From assembly GCF_005280195.1 (NCBI RefSeq), contig NZ_SZPR01000008.1, forward strand, positions 186,001 through 250,000: a DNA stretch of 64,000 nt, written 5' to 3'. This stretch comes from Streptomyces galbus. GTDB lineage: Bacteria > Actinomycetota > Actinomycetes > Streptomycetales > Streptomycetaceae. Of the stretch, positions 54,853-63,749 are shown piece after piece. Numbering within the stretch: position 1 is the first letter of the stretch; every line of letters begins with the position of its first letter. Under the pieces are notes generated by a model. The model was given only the letters and a program-made list of their open reading frames with translations, had not been told where the DNA came from and searched no databases. The position numbers were made by a program, and so were the translations under genes.

Positions 54853-55052
54853 GAACTCAACATCCAGTGAACTCAACAGTGGGTGAGTTTTTCACGCGTC
54901 CGGACACCGGGCAAGCCCCCAGGCAGCGGTACTCCCGGGCGCCCCGACGCCCGCGCGAGGGGCCGGCCCGGCGCGGGAGGCCCCTTGTTCACGTATCGAT
55001 CCCCGTGCAAAACTCATCAGCAGTTGAGTTCTTTGCTCGGTGAATTAATTCA
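54853..55052. promoter_or_regulatory. Operator cluster between CCR and antiporter genes
   Basis: GAACTCAACA occurs at 54853-54862 and 54869-54878 (16-bp period, as at 29393/29409). AACTCA-N8-TGAGTT is at 55011-55030, and the perfect palindrome TGAATTAATTCA at 55041-55052 lies inside CGGTGAATTAAT, identical to the sequence before the second TetR gene. Sites near each gene suggest both operons are controlled by the same protein(s). Confidence 0.65.
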
Positions 55053-55076
55053 ACGCTCAACGCTCTAGGAGCTGCC

Positions 55077-56408
55077 GTGACCCCGCACCAGCTGGAATCC
55101 TTACAGGCCACCGCCTTCGCCGGGATCGCCGTCATCCTGGTCACGGGCACCCTGCTCGCCCGGCTCTCGCGGCGGATACGCCAGCCCGCCGTGATCGGCG
55201 AGATCACCGCGGGCATCCTGCTCGGGCCGAGTCTGCTCGGACTGCTGCCGGGCGACCTGACACACCATCTCTTCCCCGACGCCGTACGGCCCTTGCTGTC
55301 GACGGTGGCCCAGATCGGTCTGCTGCTGTTCATGTTCACCATCGGCTGGGAACTGGACGGCGCCACCATGGGGCGCAACAAGCGCTCGGTGGCCGGGGTC
55401 ACCGCGGGCAGCATCCTCACCCCGCTGGCCCTCGGCATGGGCGTCGCCGCGCTGCTGTACCACAACCACTCCGTGGTCGGCGGCGACAAGGTGCCCTGGT
55501 TCTCCTTCGTCCTGTACCTGGGCGTCAGCATGTCCATCACCGCGTTCCCGGTGCTGGCCCGCATCCTGAAGGACAACAACCTCAGCCGCACGAAGATCGG
55601 CGCGCTCGCGCTCACCAGCGCCGCGTTCGGCGACGTGCTCGCCTGGTGCCTGCTGGCCGGGGTGGTCGCCATCGTCACCGCGTCCGGGCCCTCCGGGTTC
55701 ACCGACACCCTCTGGATGTCCGCCGGGTACGGCGCGGCGATGATCTGCGTGGTACGGCCGCTGCTCGCCCGGGCCGTCACCTGGATCGCCCGCCGGGGCT
55801 CCGGCGCCCAACTGGCCGCGCTGGTCACCGCCGGACTGCTGCTGTCCGCCTACACCACCTCGAGGATCGGCATCCATCCCATCTTCGGCGCGTTCGCCTT
55901 CGGCCTGGTGATGCCGCGCAGGCCGCAGGCGATGCTCCAGGAACGCATGCTGCGCCCGCTGGAGCACGCCGGGGAGCTGCTGCTGCCGGTGTACTTCATC
56001 ATCACCGGCCTGTCCGTGGACGTCGCCGGCGTCTCCGCGACCGGCTGGCTCGAACTGGCCCTGATCCTGGCCGCGTCCATCCTCGGCAAGATCCTGGGCG
56101 CCGGGCTGCCGGCCCGCTCGTTCGGGCTGACCTGGCGCGAGTCGACCGGCGTGGGCGTGCTGATGAACACCCGGGGCCTGACCGAACTGATCATCCTGGG
56201 CGTCGGACTGAATCTCGGCGTGCTCGACGACAGCCTGTTCACCGAGATGGTCCTGATGGCCCTGATCACCACGGCGATGACCGGGCCCCTGCTGCCCCAC
56301 CTGTTCCCGCGGGCGCGCATCGACCTGGTGCAGGCGCCCGCCCAGGACAAGCCCGTCGTCCGGTTTGCCGGCAAGGCCCCGGACCAGGCGCCCGACCTCG
56401 CCGGCTGA
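55077..56408 (+). CDS. CPA2-type cation/proton antiporter (Kef-like)
   Basis: A 443-residue membrane protein with about 12-13 helices and the Na+/H+ exchanger domain of the monovalent cation:proton antiporter-2 family (RQPAVIGEITAGILLGPSLLG, FMFTIGWELD, SITAFPVLARIL, AFGDVLAWCLLAGV, GVLMNTRGLTELIIL). There is no C-terminal TrkA-N domain. The GTG has AGGAG upstream. It leads the right-hand operon and has the cluster operators in its promoter. Antiporters of this type occur in several antibiotic clusters and may give self-protection or export; that role is inference. Confidence 0.9.
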   Translation: MTPHQLESLQATAFAGIAVILVTGTLLARLSRRIRQPAVIGEITAGILLGPSLLGLLPGDLTHHLFPDAVRPLLSTVAQIGLLLFMFTIGWELDGATMGRNKRSVAGVTAGSILTPLALGMGVAALLYHNHSVVGGDKVPWFSFVLYLGVSMSITAFPVLARILKDNNLSRTKIGALALTSAAFGDVLAWCLLAGVVAIVTASGPSGFTDTLWMSAGYGAAMICVVRPLLARAVTWIARRGSGAQLAALVTAGLLLSAYTTSRIGIHPIFGAFAFGLVMPRRPQAMLQERMLRPLEHAGELLLPVYFIITGLSVDVAGVSATGWLELALILAASILGKILGAGLPARSFGLTWRESTGVGVLMNTRGLTELIILGVGLNLGVLDDSLFTEMVLMALITTAMTGPLLPHLFPRARIDLVQAPAQDKPVVRFAGKAPDQAPDLAG

Positions 56409-56507
56409 CGCCGGCCGGGGCGGGGCCCGCCGGCCGGCCGGCCGGTCCCCCACTCCCGCTTCCCGCCACCCGCGACCCGGCGCGGGAAGCGACGTACAGA
56501 CAAGGAG

Positions 56508-57917
56508 ATGGCCCAGGTGCACCCCGTCATCAGCACGTTGTCCCGAGTCTTCGACATGCCCTCGGAGTTCATCGGGGACGAGTTGCAGCTACGCACCGTC
56601 AACAGCTGGGACGACCTCACGGCCGTGGAACTCCAGGTCCACCTGGAGCACGAGCTGGGGACCACGCTCGACGACCGGCTGATCGAGCGCATCGAGTCCG
56701 TGGGCCAACTACGCGCGTTCTACGACGAACGCCTCGCCGAACTCTCCGGGCTGAAGGCCCCCGACAACGCCTCCGCGCTGGTCCCCGCGCTGTCCGCGCC
56801 GCCCGCCGATCCGCCGACCGGACCGCCCGAGGCCGTGTCGGAGCTGGTGGTCGGCGAGACGGGCATCTCCGAGGTCGACCCCGTGCGCGGCCGGCTCGCC
56901 TACCGGGGCTACCCCATCGAGGAGTTGCTCGGCCGCACCACCTACGAGGAGGTCGTCCACCTGCTGCTGCGCGGCTGGCTGCCGGACGCCGAGGAACTGG
57001 CCGCCTTCCGGGCCCGGCTCGCCGCGGCCCGCGACCTGCCCGTCGCGGTCGCCGCCAACCTCACCGCGAACGCGGCCTCCTCCCCCTCGTCGGTGCTGCG
57101 CACCGCCGTCTCCGCACTCGCCGTGGCCGCCGAGGCCGACGCCGACCCGGCCGCCCACATCGGCCTCGGGGAACGGCTAATCGCCCGCGTCCCCACGATC
57201 TTCGCCACCCAGCAGGCGGCCCGCACCCGGCGCCCGCTGCCCCGGCCCCGCCCCGACCTCAGCCACGCCGAGAACATCCTGCACCTGCTGGGCCTGCCCC
57301 GGGACCCGGAACGGGTGCGGCTGGTCGACCTGTGCCTGATCCTGCAGGCCGAACACGGCTGCAACGCCTCGGCGTTCGCGGCCCGCGTCGCGGCCGGCAC
57401 CGGCGCGGACACCTTCGCCACGATCACCGTCGCGCTCGCCACGTTCACCGGGCCGCTGCACGGCGGCGCCGCCCACCAGGTGATCGACCTGGTGGGCGGC
57501 GACACCGACCCCCGGACGGCGGCCGCCTACCTGCGCGGCCGGGCCGACGCCGCCGCGGCCCGCCGCCCGGTGCCCTACGCCGAGGAGGACCCCCGGGTGC
57601 GGCCGCTGCGCGACGCGGCCCGGCGCTTCCGCGGCGACCCCGGCAGCGACCACGTGCTGCAGGTGCTGGACGCCGTACGGACCGCCGCCCACCCCTCGAA
57701 GGGGCCCCGCCCCTACCTGACCGTGGACTGCTACGCGGCCGCGATCTACCACATGCTCGGCATGCCCTCCGACCTGTTCGTCCCCATGTTCGCGGCGGCC
57801 CGGGTGGCCGGCTGGCTCGCGCACGCCGAGGAGCAGCGCGCCCAGCAGGGCCGCATCCACCCCCGGCTGCGCTACGTCGGCCCGCGCAACCTGCGCCACG
57901 TGCCCGAGCAGCACTGA
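56508..57917 (+). CDS. Carrier-protein-like domain fused to citrate synthase
   Basis: A 469-residue fusion. Residues about 8-75 have the length and pattern of an acyl/peptidyl carrier protein (VFDMPSEFIGDELQL, then DLTAVELQVHLEHELG, IESVGQLRAFYDE), but the attachment site that should read DSL reads DDL: the phosphopantetheine Ser is Asp40 (codons GAC GAC CTC). After a Pro-rich linker, residues about 105-469 are a citrate synthase: GRLAYRGYPIEEL, catalytic His in AEHGCNASAF, His in GPLHGGAAHQV, Asp in EEDPRVRPL and YHMLGMPSDLFVPMFAAAR. All three catalytic residues are present, so it should join an acyl-CoA to an oxo-acid. AAGGAG precedes the ATG. I know no such fusion. Confidence 0.85.
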   Translation: MAQVHPVISTLSRVFDMPSEFIGDELQLRTVNSWDDLTAVELQVHLEHELGTTLDDRLIERIESVGQLRAFYDERLAELSGLKAPDNASALVPALSAPPADPPTGPPEAVSELVVGETGISEVDPVRGRLAYRGYPIEELLGRTTYEEVVHLLLRGWLPDAEELAAFRARLAAARDLPVAVAANLTANAASSPSSVLRTAVSALAVAAEADADPAAHIGLGERLIARVPTIFATQQAARTRRPLPRPRPDLSHAENILHLLGLPRDPERVRLVDLCLILQAEHGCNASAFAARVAAGTGADTFATITVALATFTGPLHGGAAHQVIDLVGGDTDPRTAAAYLRGRADAAAARRPVPYAEEDPRVRPLRDAARRFRGDPGSDHVLQVLDAVRTAAHPSKGPRPYLTVDCYAAAIYHMLGMPSDLFVPMFAAARVAGWLAHAEEQRAQQGRIHPRLRYVGPRNLRHVPEQH

Positions 57918-57999
57918 CCCGTTGAGGTGAGGCGGGGACGGCCCCCGCGCACCGCCCGACCCGGGAGGGCGTCCCCTTCCCCGTATCCCAGGAGCACAC

Positions 58000-59133
58000 G
58001 TGGAGTTCGGCTGGAGCGACGGGCAGCAGGCCCGCTACGACGAGGTGTTGGAGGCGACGCGGGCGGCCTTCCCGGACCCGCCCGGCACCGGCTTCTACGA
58101 CCGCAAGGACTGGCTGGCGCTCGGCGAGATCGGCGTGCTCGGCGCGCCCCTGCCGAAGGAGTACGGGGGCGGGGGCCTGGGCGCCCTGGACACCGCACGC
58201 GTCGTGGAGGCGGTGGGCCGCGGCTGCCCCGACACCGGCCTGGTGTTCGCCGCCGGGGCGCACACCTTCGCCTGCGCCATGCCGGTCGTCGCCTTCGGCA
58301 CGGACGCCGTACGCCGGCGCCTGCTGCCGGACCTGGCCTCGGGCCGGCTGATCGCGGGCAACGCGATGACCGAGCCGGAGGCCGGCTCCGACTCCTCCGC
58401 GCTGTCGACGGCCGCGACCCGCACGGACGGCGGCTGGCTGCTCAACGGCACCAAGAGCTTCGTCACCAACGGGCCCGCCTCCGACGTCTACGTCACCTAC
58501 GCCACCGTCAACCCCAGGGCTGGGTTCCTCGGCGTCACCGGCTTCGTCGTCGACCGGACGGCCCAGGGCGTCGTCGTGGGCCGCCCCTACGAGAAGATGG
58601 GCATGCACTCCGTGCCCGCCGGGGCGGTCACCTTCGAGGACTGCTTCGTCCCCGACGAGCAGGTGCTCGGCGCCGTCGGCGGCGGCGCCGCGATCTTCCA
58701 GCACTCCATGGGCTGGGAACGGGCCTGTCTGTTCGCCCTCTACGTCGGCCTGCTGGACCGGCTGCTCGGGCAGTGCGTCGAACACGCCCGCTCCCGCAGG
58801 CAGTTCGGGCGGCGCATCGGCGACTTCCAGGCGGTCTCGCACCGGATCGCCGACATCACCCTGCGCCTGGAGAGCGCCCGGCTGCTGCTGTACCGGGCCT
58901 GCTGGTCGATGGACCGGGGCGAGCCGTCCGTGCTCGAGGTCGCCCTGTCGAAGCTCGCCGTCTCCGAGGGCGTGCTGGCCTCGGCCACCGACGCCGTACG
59001 GATCTTCGGCGGGCGGGGCTACCTGCGCGAGGACGGCATCGAGGCCGCCCTGCGCGACGCCGTGCCCAGCACGATCTTCTCCGGGACCTCCGACATCCAA
59101 CGCCAACTCATCGTGAAGGAGATGGGACTGTGA
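58000..59133 (+). CDS. Acyl-CoA dehydrogenase, probable prolyl-carrier dehydrogenase type
   Basis: A 377-residue FAD enzyme of the acyl-CoA dehydrogenase fold (NAMTEPEAGSDSSAL, LNGTKSFVTNGPASD, RQFGRRIGDFQAVSH, FGGRGYLREDG). The usual base in the YEGT motif is absent (the site reads FSGTSDIQR); instead Glu240 in HSMGWERACLF occupies the alternative position used by isovaleryl-CoA and prolyl-carrier dehydrogenases. Its GTGA overlap with a stand-alone adenylation enzyme is the arrangement of RedW/RedM and CloN3/CloN4, which convert proline to a pyrrole-2-carboxyl thioester. The GTG start has AGGAG upstream. Confidence 0.88.
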   Translation: MEFGWSDGQQARYDEVLEATRAAFPDPPGTGFYDRKDWLALGEIGVLGAPLPKEYGGGGLGALDTARVVEAVGRGCPDTGLVFAAGAHTFACAMPVVAFGTDAVRRRLLPDLASGRLIAGNAMTEPEAGSDSSALSTAATRTDGGWLLNGTKSFVTNGPASDVYVTYATVNPRAGFLGVTGFVVDRTAQGVVVGRPYEKMGMHSVPAGAVTFEDCFVPDEQVLGAVGGGAAIFQHSMGWERACLFALYVGLLDRLLGQCVEHARSRRQFGRRIGDFQAVSHRIADITLRLESARLLLYRACWSMDRGEPSVLEVALSKLAVSEGVLASATDAVRIFGGRGYLREDGIEAALRDAVPSTIFSGTSDIQRQLIVKEMGL

Positions 59134-60599
59134 GGCTCCACCAGCTCGTCATCGACTCCGCCCGGCGTGCCCCGGACGCGCCGGCCGTCCGCTCGGCCCA
59201 GGGCGTCGCCAGCTACCGGGAGCTGGACGAACTCGCCGACCGCTACGCCGCCGCCCTGCACCGCCGCGGGGTCCGCCCCGGCGACCGGGTCGTGCTGTGG
59301 ACGCACAAGACGCTCGACGCCATCGCCCTCATGCAGGGCGCGCTGCGCGTCGGCGCGGTGTACGTCCCGGTCAGCGCCAACAACCCCGCGGCGCGGGTGC
59401 GCCGGATCGCGGCGGGCTGCTCTCCGACGCTGGTCGTCGCCGACGCCGACGGCATCCGGCGGGCCGAGGCGTCCGGCTGGGAGGCGGACCTGCCGCTGGC
59501 CGCGTTCGACGCGGTACGCGAGGAGGCACCCGCCTCGGCGGCGCCGCCCGTGCACGCCAACGAGCCCGACGACCCGGCGTACATCCTCTACACCTCCGGT
59601 TCGACCGGGGAGCCGAAGGGCGTGTGCATCAGCCACCGCAACGCGCTCGCCTTCGTCACCTGGGCGGTCGCCGAGGTGGGCGTGACGGCCGCGGACCGGC
59701 TGTCCAACCACGCCCCGTTCAACTTCGACCTGTCCGTCTTCGACCTGTACGCCGCCTTCCACGCGGGCGCGTCGGTGGTGCTGGTCCCCGAGGGCCTGGC
59801 CTACGACCCGCCGCAGCTCGTCGCGCTGTTGCAGCGGGAGCGGATCAGCGTCTGGTACTCGGTGCCGTCCGCGCTGATCCTGATGATGCAGCGCGGTGAC
59901 CTGCTGGCCGGCGATCCGCCCGAGGCGCTGCGGGTGTGCGTCTTCGCCGGGGAGCCGTTCCCGGTCCAGCAGGTGCACGAGCTGCGCAAGGCGTGGCCGG
60001 ACGTGCGGATGTTCAACTGGTACGGGCCCACCGAGACCAATGTGTGCACCAGTTACGAGGTCACCGACCGCGACCTCGGCAGCACCCGCCCGCTGCCGAT
60101 CGGCGCCCCGGCCTCCGGCGACCGGATACGGCTGCACCCACCGCGCGCCCGCGAGGGCGAGATCGTGGTGAGCGGTCCGACCGTGATGCTCGGCTACTGG
60201 GGCCGTGAGCCGCAGCAGGGCGCCTACTTCACCGGCGACATCGGCCGGATGGGCCCCGACGGGATGCTGGAGTACGTCGGCCGGCGCGACCACATGGTCA
60301 AGGTGCGCGGCCACCGCATCGAACTCGGCGACATCGAGGCCGTGGTGAGCGCCCACCCGAAGGTCGCCGCCGCCGCCTGCGTGGTCGTCGGCAGCGGCCT
60401 CGACGCCAAGATCCACGCGGTGGTGGTGCCCGAGGGCCCGAGCGGCCCGGGGCTGCTGGAGCTCAAGCGGGACTGCGCGGACCGGCTGCCGCTGTACATG
60501 GTGGTCGACGCGGTGCACACCGTCCCCGAGCTGCCGCTGACGGCCAACGGCAAGACGGACCGTCCGGCCCTCGTCGAACGCATCACGAGCGTCGGGTGA
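59130..60599 (+). CDS. Stand-alone adenylation enzyme, probable L-prolyl-AMP ligase
   Basis: A 489-residue AMP-forming ligase without a carrier domain. The core motifs are A3 YILYTSGSTGEPKG, A4 FNFDLSVFDLYAAF, A5 NWYGPTETN, A7 YFTGDIG, A8 GRRDHMVKVRGHRIELGDIE and A10 LPLTANGKTD. The Asp in FDLSV would hold an alpha-amino group, so the substrate is an amino acid. The strongly FDLSVFDLYAAFHAGA-like block resembles the proline-activating free-standing enzymes of pyrrole pathways. With the overlapping dehydrogenase and the cluster copies of proB and proA, proline is the best guess. The partner carrier protein is not evident in the window. Confidence 0.88.
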   Translation: MRLHQLVIDSARRAPDAPAVRSAQGVASYRELDELADRYAAALHRRGVRPGDRVVLWTHKTLDAIALMQGALRVGAVYVPVSANNPAARVRRIAAGCSPTLVVADADGIRRAEASGWEADLPLAAFDAVREEAPASAAPPVHANEPDDPAYILYTSGSTGEPKGVCISHRNALAFVTWAVAEVGVTAADRLSNHAPFNFDLSVFDLYAAFHAGASVVLVPEGLAYDPPQLVALLQRERISVWYSVPSALILMMQRGDLLAGDPPEALRVCVFAGEPFPVQQVHELRKAWPDVRMFNWYGPTETNVCTSYEVTDRDLGSTRPLPIGAPASGDRIRLHPPRAREGEIVVSGPTVMLGYWGREPQQGAYFTGDIGRMGPDGMLEYVGRRDHMVKVRGHRIELGDIEAVVSAHPKVAAAACVVVGSGLDAKIHAVVVPEGPSGPGLLELKRDCADRLPLYMVVDAVHTVPELPLTANGKTDRPALVERITSVG

Positions 60600-60678
60600 G
60601 CGTGCCGTGCCCACGGCGCCCGCCCTCTCCGTCCGCGACCCCCTGGCCCGACTCGGCCTGACCCGTGAGGATCCTGTG

Positions 60679-61203
60679 ATGTCCGACCGACACCAGCCCG
60701 TCGAAACCCTGTTGGACCAGGTGGACCTGTCGACGTTCCGCTCCGTGATGGGCTCGCTGCCCACCGGGGTGAGCGTCGTCACCAGCGTGACGGCCGACGG
60801 CCAGCCGCGCGGTCTGACGTGCAGCGCGGTGTGCAGCGTCTCGGCGTCGCCGCCGCTGCTGCTGGTCTGCGTCAAGCACCCCAGCGCCACCCTGGAGGCC
60901 ATCCACGAGAGTTCGGCCTTCGCGGTGAACTTCCTGTCCTCCGGCATGGAGGACACCGCCCGCACCTTCGCCTCGCCGGTTCCCGAGCGCTTCTCGGACG
61001 TGCCGTGGAGCCCCGGCAAGCGGACGGGTGCGCCGATCCTGCCCGCCACCGTCGCCCACGCCGAGTGCGTGCTGACGAGCAGTCACCTGGCGGGCGACCA
61101 CCAGATCCTGGTCGGCCGCCTGGTCCACGGCGACGTGAGTGCGGCCCGCACGCCGCTGGCGTACTGGCGGGCCCAGTTCTCCGAGGTGCAGCCGGCGGCC
61201 TGA
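60679..61203 (+). CDS. Flavin reductase (RutF/HpaC-like)
   Basis: A 174-residue FMN-binding split-barrel NAD(P)H:flavin reductase: MGSLPTGVSVVTSV at the N terminus, GLTCSAVCSVSASPPLLLVCV (flavin phosphate loop), FAVNFLSSG and HQILVGRLVHGD. It supplies reduced flavin to a two-component oxygenase; no matching oxygenase component adjoins it, so its partner may be elsewhere in the cluster. ATG 60679 with GAGG upstream is chosen. A GTG at 60607 in frame would add 24 residues and cannot be ruled out. Last gene of the right operon. Confidence 0.87.
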   Translation: MSDRHQPVETLLDQVDLSTFRSVMGSLPTGVSVVTSVTADGQPRGLTCSAVCSVSASPPLLLVCVKHPSATLEAIHESSAFAVNFLSSGMEDTARTFASPVPERFSDVPWSPGKRTGAPILPATVAHAECVLTSSHLAGDHQILVGRLVHGDVSAARTPLAYWRAQFSEVQPAA

Positions 61204-61217
61204 ACGCCCCGCCGGCC

Positions 61218-61248
61218 CACCCTCCGACGTCGCGCGGGTCGGAGGGTG
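61218..61248. terminator. Bidirectional terminator between flavin reductase and bglC
   Basis: CACCCTCCGAC (61218-61228) pairs with GTCGGAGGGTG (61238-61248) around a 9-base loop, midway in the 60-bp gap between convergent genes. It marks the right end of the biosynthetic cluster. Confidence 0.8.
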
Positions 61249-61263
61249 AGCCGTACCGGTGTC

Positions 61264-62703
61264 TCAGGCGCCCGGGAGCACGCCGGTGCGGGCCACCTCG
61301 GAGTACCAGCGGGCGCTGGCCTTGGGGATGCGCGTGCCGGTCGGGTAGTCGACGTACACCGCGCCGAAACGCTTGCTGTAGCCGTGGGCCCACTCGAAGT
61401 TGTCCAGCAGGGACCACAGGAAGTAGCCGCGCACGTCCGACCCGTCCTGGATCGCCCGGTGGACGGCGGCGAGGTGCCCGCGGAGGTAGGCGATCCGGGC
61501 GGGGTCGTTGACCCGGCCCTCGGGGTCGGCGTAGTCGTCGAACGCGGCGCCGTTCTCGGTGATGACCAGCGGCAGGCCCGGGAAGTCGGCGGTGAGCCGG
61601 CGCAGCAGGTCGTACAGGCCGCTGGGGTCGACGGCCCAGCCCATCGCGGTGGTGTCACCGGGCGGCTGGTGGAAGGCCACCCGGTCGGCTCCCGGCCAGG
61701 GGCTGTGGGCGCTGTTGCCGTGTCCGTCGGAGGTGTGGGTGCCGCTGCCGTCGGCCTCGGAGACCACGGTCGGCGTGTAGTAGTTGACGCCGAGGAAGTC
61801 CAGCGGCTGGTGGATGAGCGCCAGGTCGCCGTCCTGGACGAAGGACCAGTCGGTCAGCCCGGCGGTGTCCTTGAACAGGTCCTCCGGGTAGGCGCCGGCC
61901 AGCATCGGGCCGGTGAAGACCCGGTTGGCGAGCGCGTCGATCCGGCGGACCGCGTCCGCGTCGCCCTCCGACGCGGTGAGCGGGCGGACGTGGTGGACGT
62001 TGAGGGTGACCGAGACCTGGGCGTCGGCGCCGAGGCGGTCGCGCAGCCCCCGGGTGGCCAGGCCGTGGGCGAGGTTGAGGTGGTGGGCCGCGCGCAGGGC
62101 TGCCACCGGGTCGGTGCGGCCGGGGGCGTGCACGCCGGAGCCGTAGCCGAGGAAGGCGCTGCACCAGGGTTCGTTGAGCGTGGTCCAGGTCTTCACCCGG
62201 TCGCCGAGGGCGTCCGCCGCGAGGGCCGCGTACTCGGCGAAGCGTTCGGCCGTGGCGCGCTCGGGCCAGCCGCCCGCGTCCTCCAGTTCCTGCGGGAGGT
62301 CCCAGTGGTAGAGGGTGGCGACGGGCTGGATGCCGTGGTCGAGCAGGTCGTCGACGAGGCGCCGGTAGAAGTCCAGGCCCTTCTGTGCGGCGGGCCCGCG
62401 GCCGGTGGGCCGGATGCGGGGCCAGGCGAGGGAGAAGCGGTAGGCGCCCAGGCCGAGTTCGGCCATGAGGGCGACATCCTCGCGCCGCCGGTGGTAGTGG
62501 TCGGTGGCGATGTCGCCGGTGTCGCCGTTGCGGACCCGGCCCGGGGTGCGGGCGTAGGTGTCCCAGATGGAGGGCGTCCTGCCGTCCTCGGCGGCCGCCC
62601 CCTCGATCTGGTAGGAGGCGGTGGCGGAGCCCCAGAGGAAGCCCTTGGGGAAAGCGCGGGCGGCGTCCGGGGCGGGCGCGGTCTGCTGTGCTGCGGTGAC
62701 CAC
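61264..62703 (-). CDS. bglC: GH1 beta-glucosidase, BglC-like
   Basis: A 479-residue cytoplasmic glycoside hydrolase family 1 enzyme. The acid/base Glu is in [12 protein letters not shown] and the nucleophile Glu in [27 protein letters not shown] and [14 protein letters not shown] are family marks. The sequence and gene order (cebF-cebG-bglC) match the Streptomyces cellobiose operon, in which BglC cleaves imported cellobiose to glucose. The GTG at 62703 has AAAGGA upstream. No CebR-type box was seen in the 110-bp gap to cebG, so it relies on the operon promoter outside the window. Confidence 0.93.
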   Translation of the reverse strand: MVTAAQQTAPAPDAARAFPKGFLWGSATASYQIEGAAAEDGRTPSIWDTYARTPGRVRNGDTGDIATDHYHRRREDVALMAELGLGAYRFSLAWPRIRPTGRGPAAQKGLDFYRRLVDDLLDHGIQPVATLYHWDLPQELEDAGGWPERATAERFAEYAALAADALGDRVKTWTTLNEPWCSAFLGYGSGVHAPGRTDPVAALRAAHHLNLAHGLATRGLRDRLGADAQVSVTLNVHHVRPLTASEGDADAVRRIDALANRVFTGPMLAGAYPEDLFKDTAGLTDWSFVQDGDLALIHQPLDFLGVNYYTPTVVSEADGSGTHTSDGHGNSAHSPWPGADRVAFHQPPGDTTAMGWAVDPSGLYDLLRRLTADFPGLPLVITENGAAFDDYADPEGRVNDPARIAYLRGHLAAVHRAIQDGSDVRGYFLWSLLDNFEWAHGYSKRFGAVYVDYPTGTRIPKASARWYSEVARTGVLPGA

Positions 62704-62813
62704 GTGAGTCCTTTCGAGGTGGTGGTGTGCGACGGGGCGCGGGCGATCCGGTGGGGAAGGGCTTCGGACGGCCCAACAGGGCCCCGCGCGAACCGACTTG
62801 GGTGGCGGGTCGG

Positions 62814-63737
62814 TCAGCCCTTGACGGCTCCCGCCATGATGCCGCTGACGATCTGGCGGCCGAAGACGACGAACATCGCCAGCAGCGGCAGGGTGCCGAG
62901 CAGGGCCCCGGCCATGATCAGCGACTGGTCGCGGACGTACCCCGCGCTGAGCTGGGTGAGGGCGACGGGGACGGTCGGGTTGGTCATGTCGAGCACCACG
63001 AACGGCCAGAAGAAGTCGTTCCAGGCGTGCACGAACGTGATCATGAACAGGACGGCCATGGCGGGGCGGGCGACGGGCAGCACGATGCTGAAGAAGATCC
63101 GCAGCGAGTGCGCCCCGTCCACGCGTCCGGCCTCGACCAGTTCGTCCGGCAGCGCCTCGGACAGGTACTGCCGCATGAAGAACACGCCCACCGCGCTCAC
63201 CAGGGTCGGGAAGATGACGGCGGGCAGCTGCTGGGACCAGCCGAGTTCGGCCATCATCATGAACAGCGGTACGACGCCGAGCTGCGGCGGCACGAGCATG
63301 GTGCCGATGACCAGTGTGAGCAGGGCGTTGCGCCCCTTGAAGCGCAGTTTGGCGAAGGCGAACCCGGCGAGCGTCGCGAACAGCACGGTGGACAGGGCGA
63401 TCACCCCGGCCACGATGAGGCTGTTGACCATCGCCTTGCCCATCGCCGCCTCGTCCCAGGCGCGGGCCAAATTGCTGAACAGGTTCGGGCCCGGCAGGAA
63501 CGGCGGCGGGGTCTGGCTGACGCGGGTGTTGTCGGTCGAGGCGGCCACCATGGTCCAGTACAGCGGGAAGATCGACAGCACCGCCATGACGACGAGCAGG
63601 ACGTAGGTGAGGGGGCCGGCGTGGTGCTGGCGTCCGGCGCGCTGGCGCAGCAGCCGGCGGCCGCCCCTGGGGGCCGCCTTCCCCGGTGAGGCCGGGCCCG
63701 CGGTGGCGTTCTGTGCCGGGAGACTGTGCAGGGTCAT
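62814..63737 (-). CDS. cebG: Cello-oligosaccharide ABC transporter permease, CebG-like
   Basis: A 307-residue MalG-type inner-membrane permease with six helices. The EAA loop that docks the ATPase is [20 protein letters not shown]. The N-terminal 40 residues are an Arg/Gly-rich cytoplasmic tail. It lies 12 bases after the other permease and before bglC. In Streptomyces CebEFG imports cellobiose and cellotriose, powered by the shared MsiK ATPase, which is not encoded here. Confidence 0.9.
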   Translation of the reverse strand: MTLHSLPAQNATAGPASPGKAAPRGGRRLLRQRAGRQHHAGPLTYVLLVVMAVLSIFPLYWTMVAASTDNTRVSQTPPPFLPGPNLFSNLARAWDEAAMGKAMVNSLIVAGVIALSTVLFATLAGFAFAKLRFKGRNALLTLVIGTMLVPPQLGVVPLFMMMAELGWSQQLPAVIFPTLVSAVGVFFMRQYLSEALPDELVEAGRVDGAHSLRIFFSIVLPVARPAMAVLFMITFVHAWNDFFWPFVVLDMTNPTVPVALTQLSAGYVRDQSLIMAGALLGTLPLLAMFVVFGRQIVSGIMAGAVKG

Positions 63738-63749
63738 GGGGACTCCGGG

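Noticed and set aside
60607..60678. GTG start giving a 24-residue longer flavin reductase
   Set aside because: No ribosome site and no family-like residues before MSDRHQ; the ATG at 60679 is preferred, though not proven.
61204..62813. CebR operator near bglC
   Set aside because: No 14-bp CebR-type palindrome was seen in the gaps around bglC or cebG.
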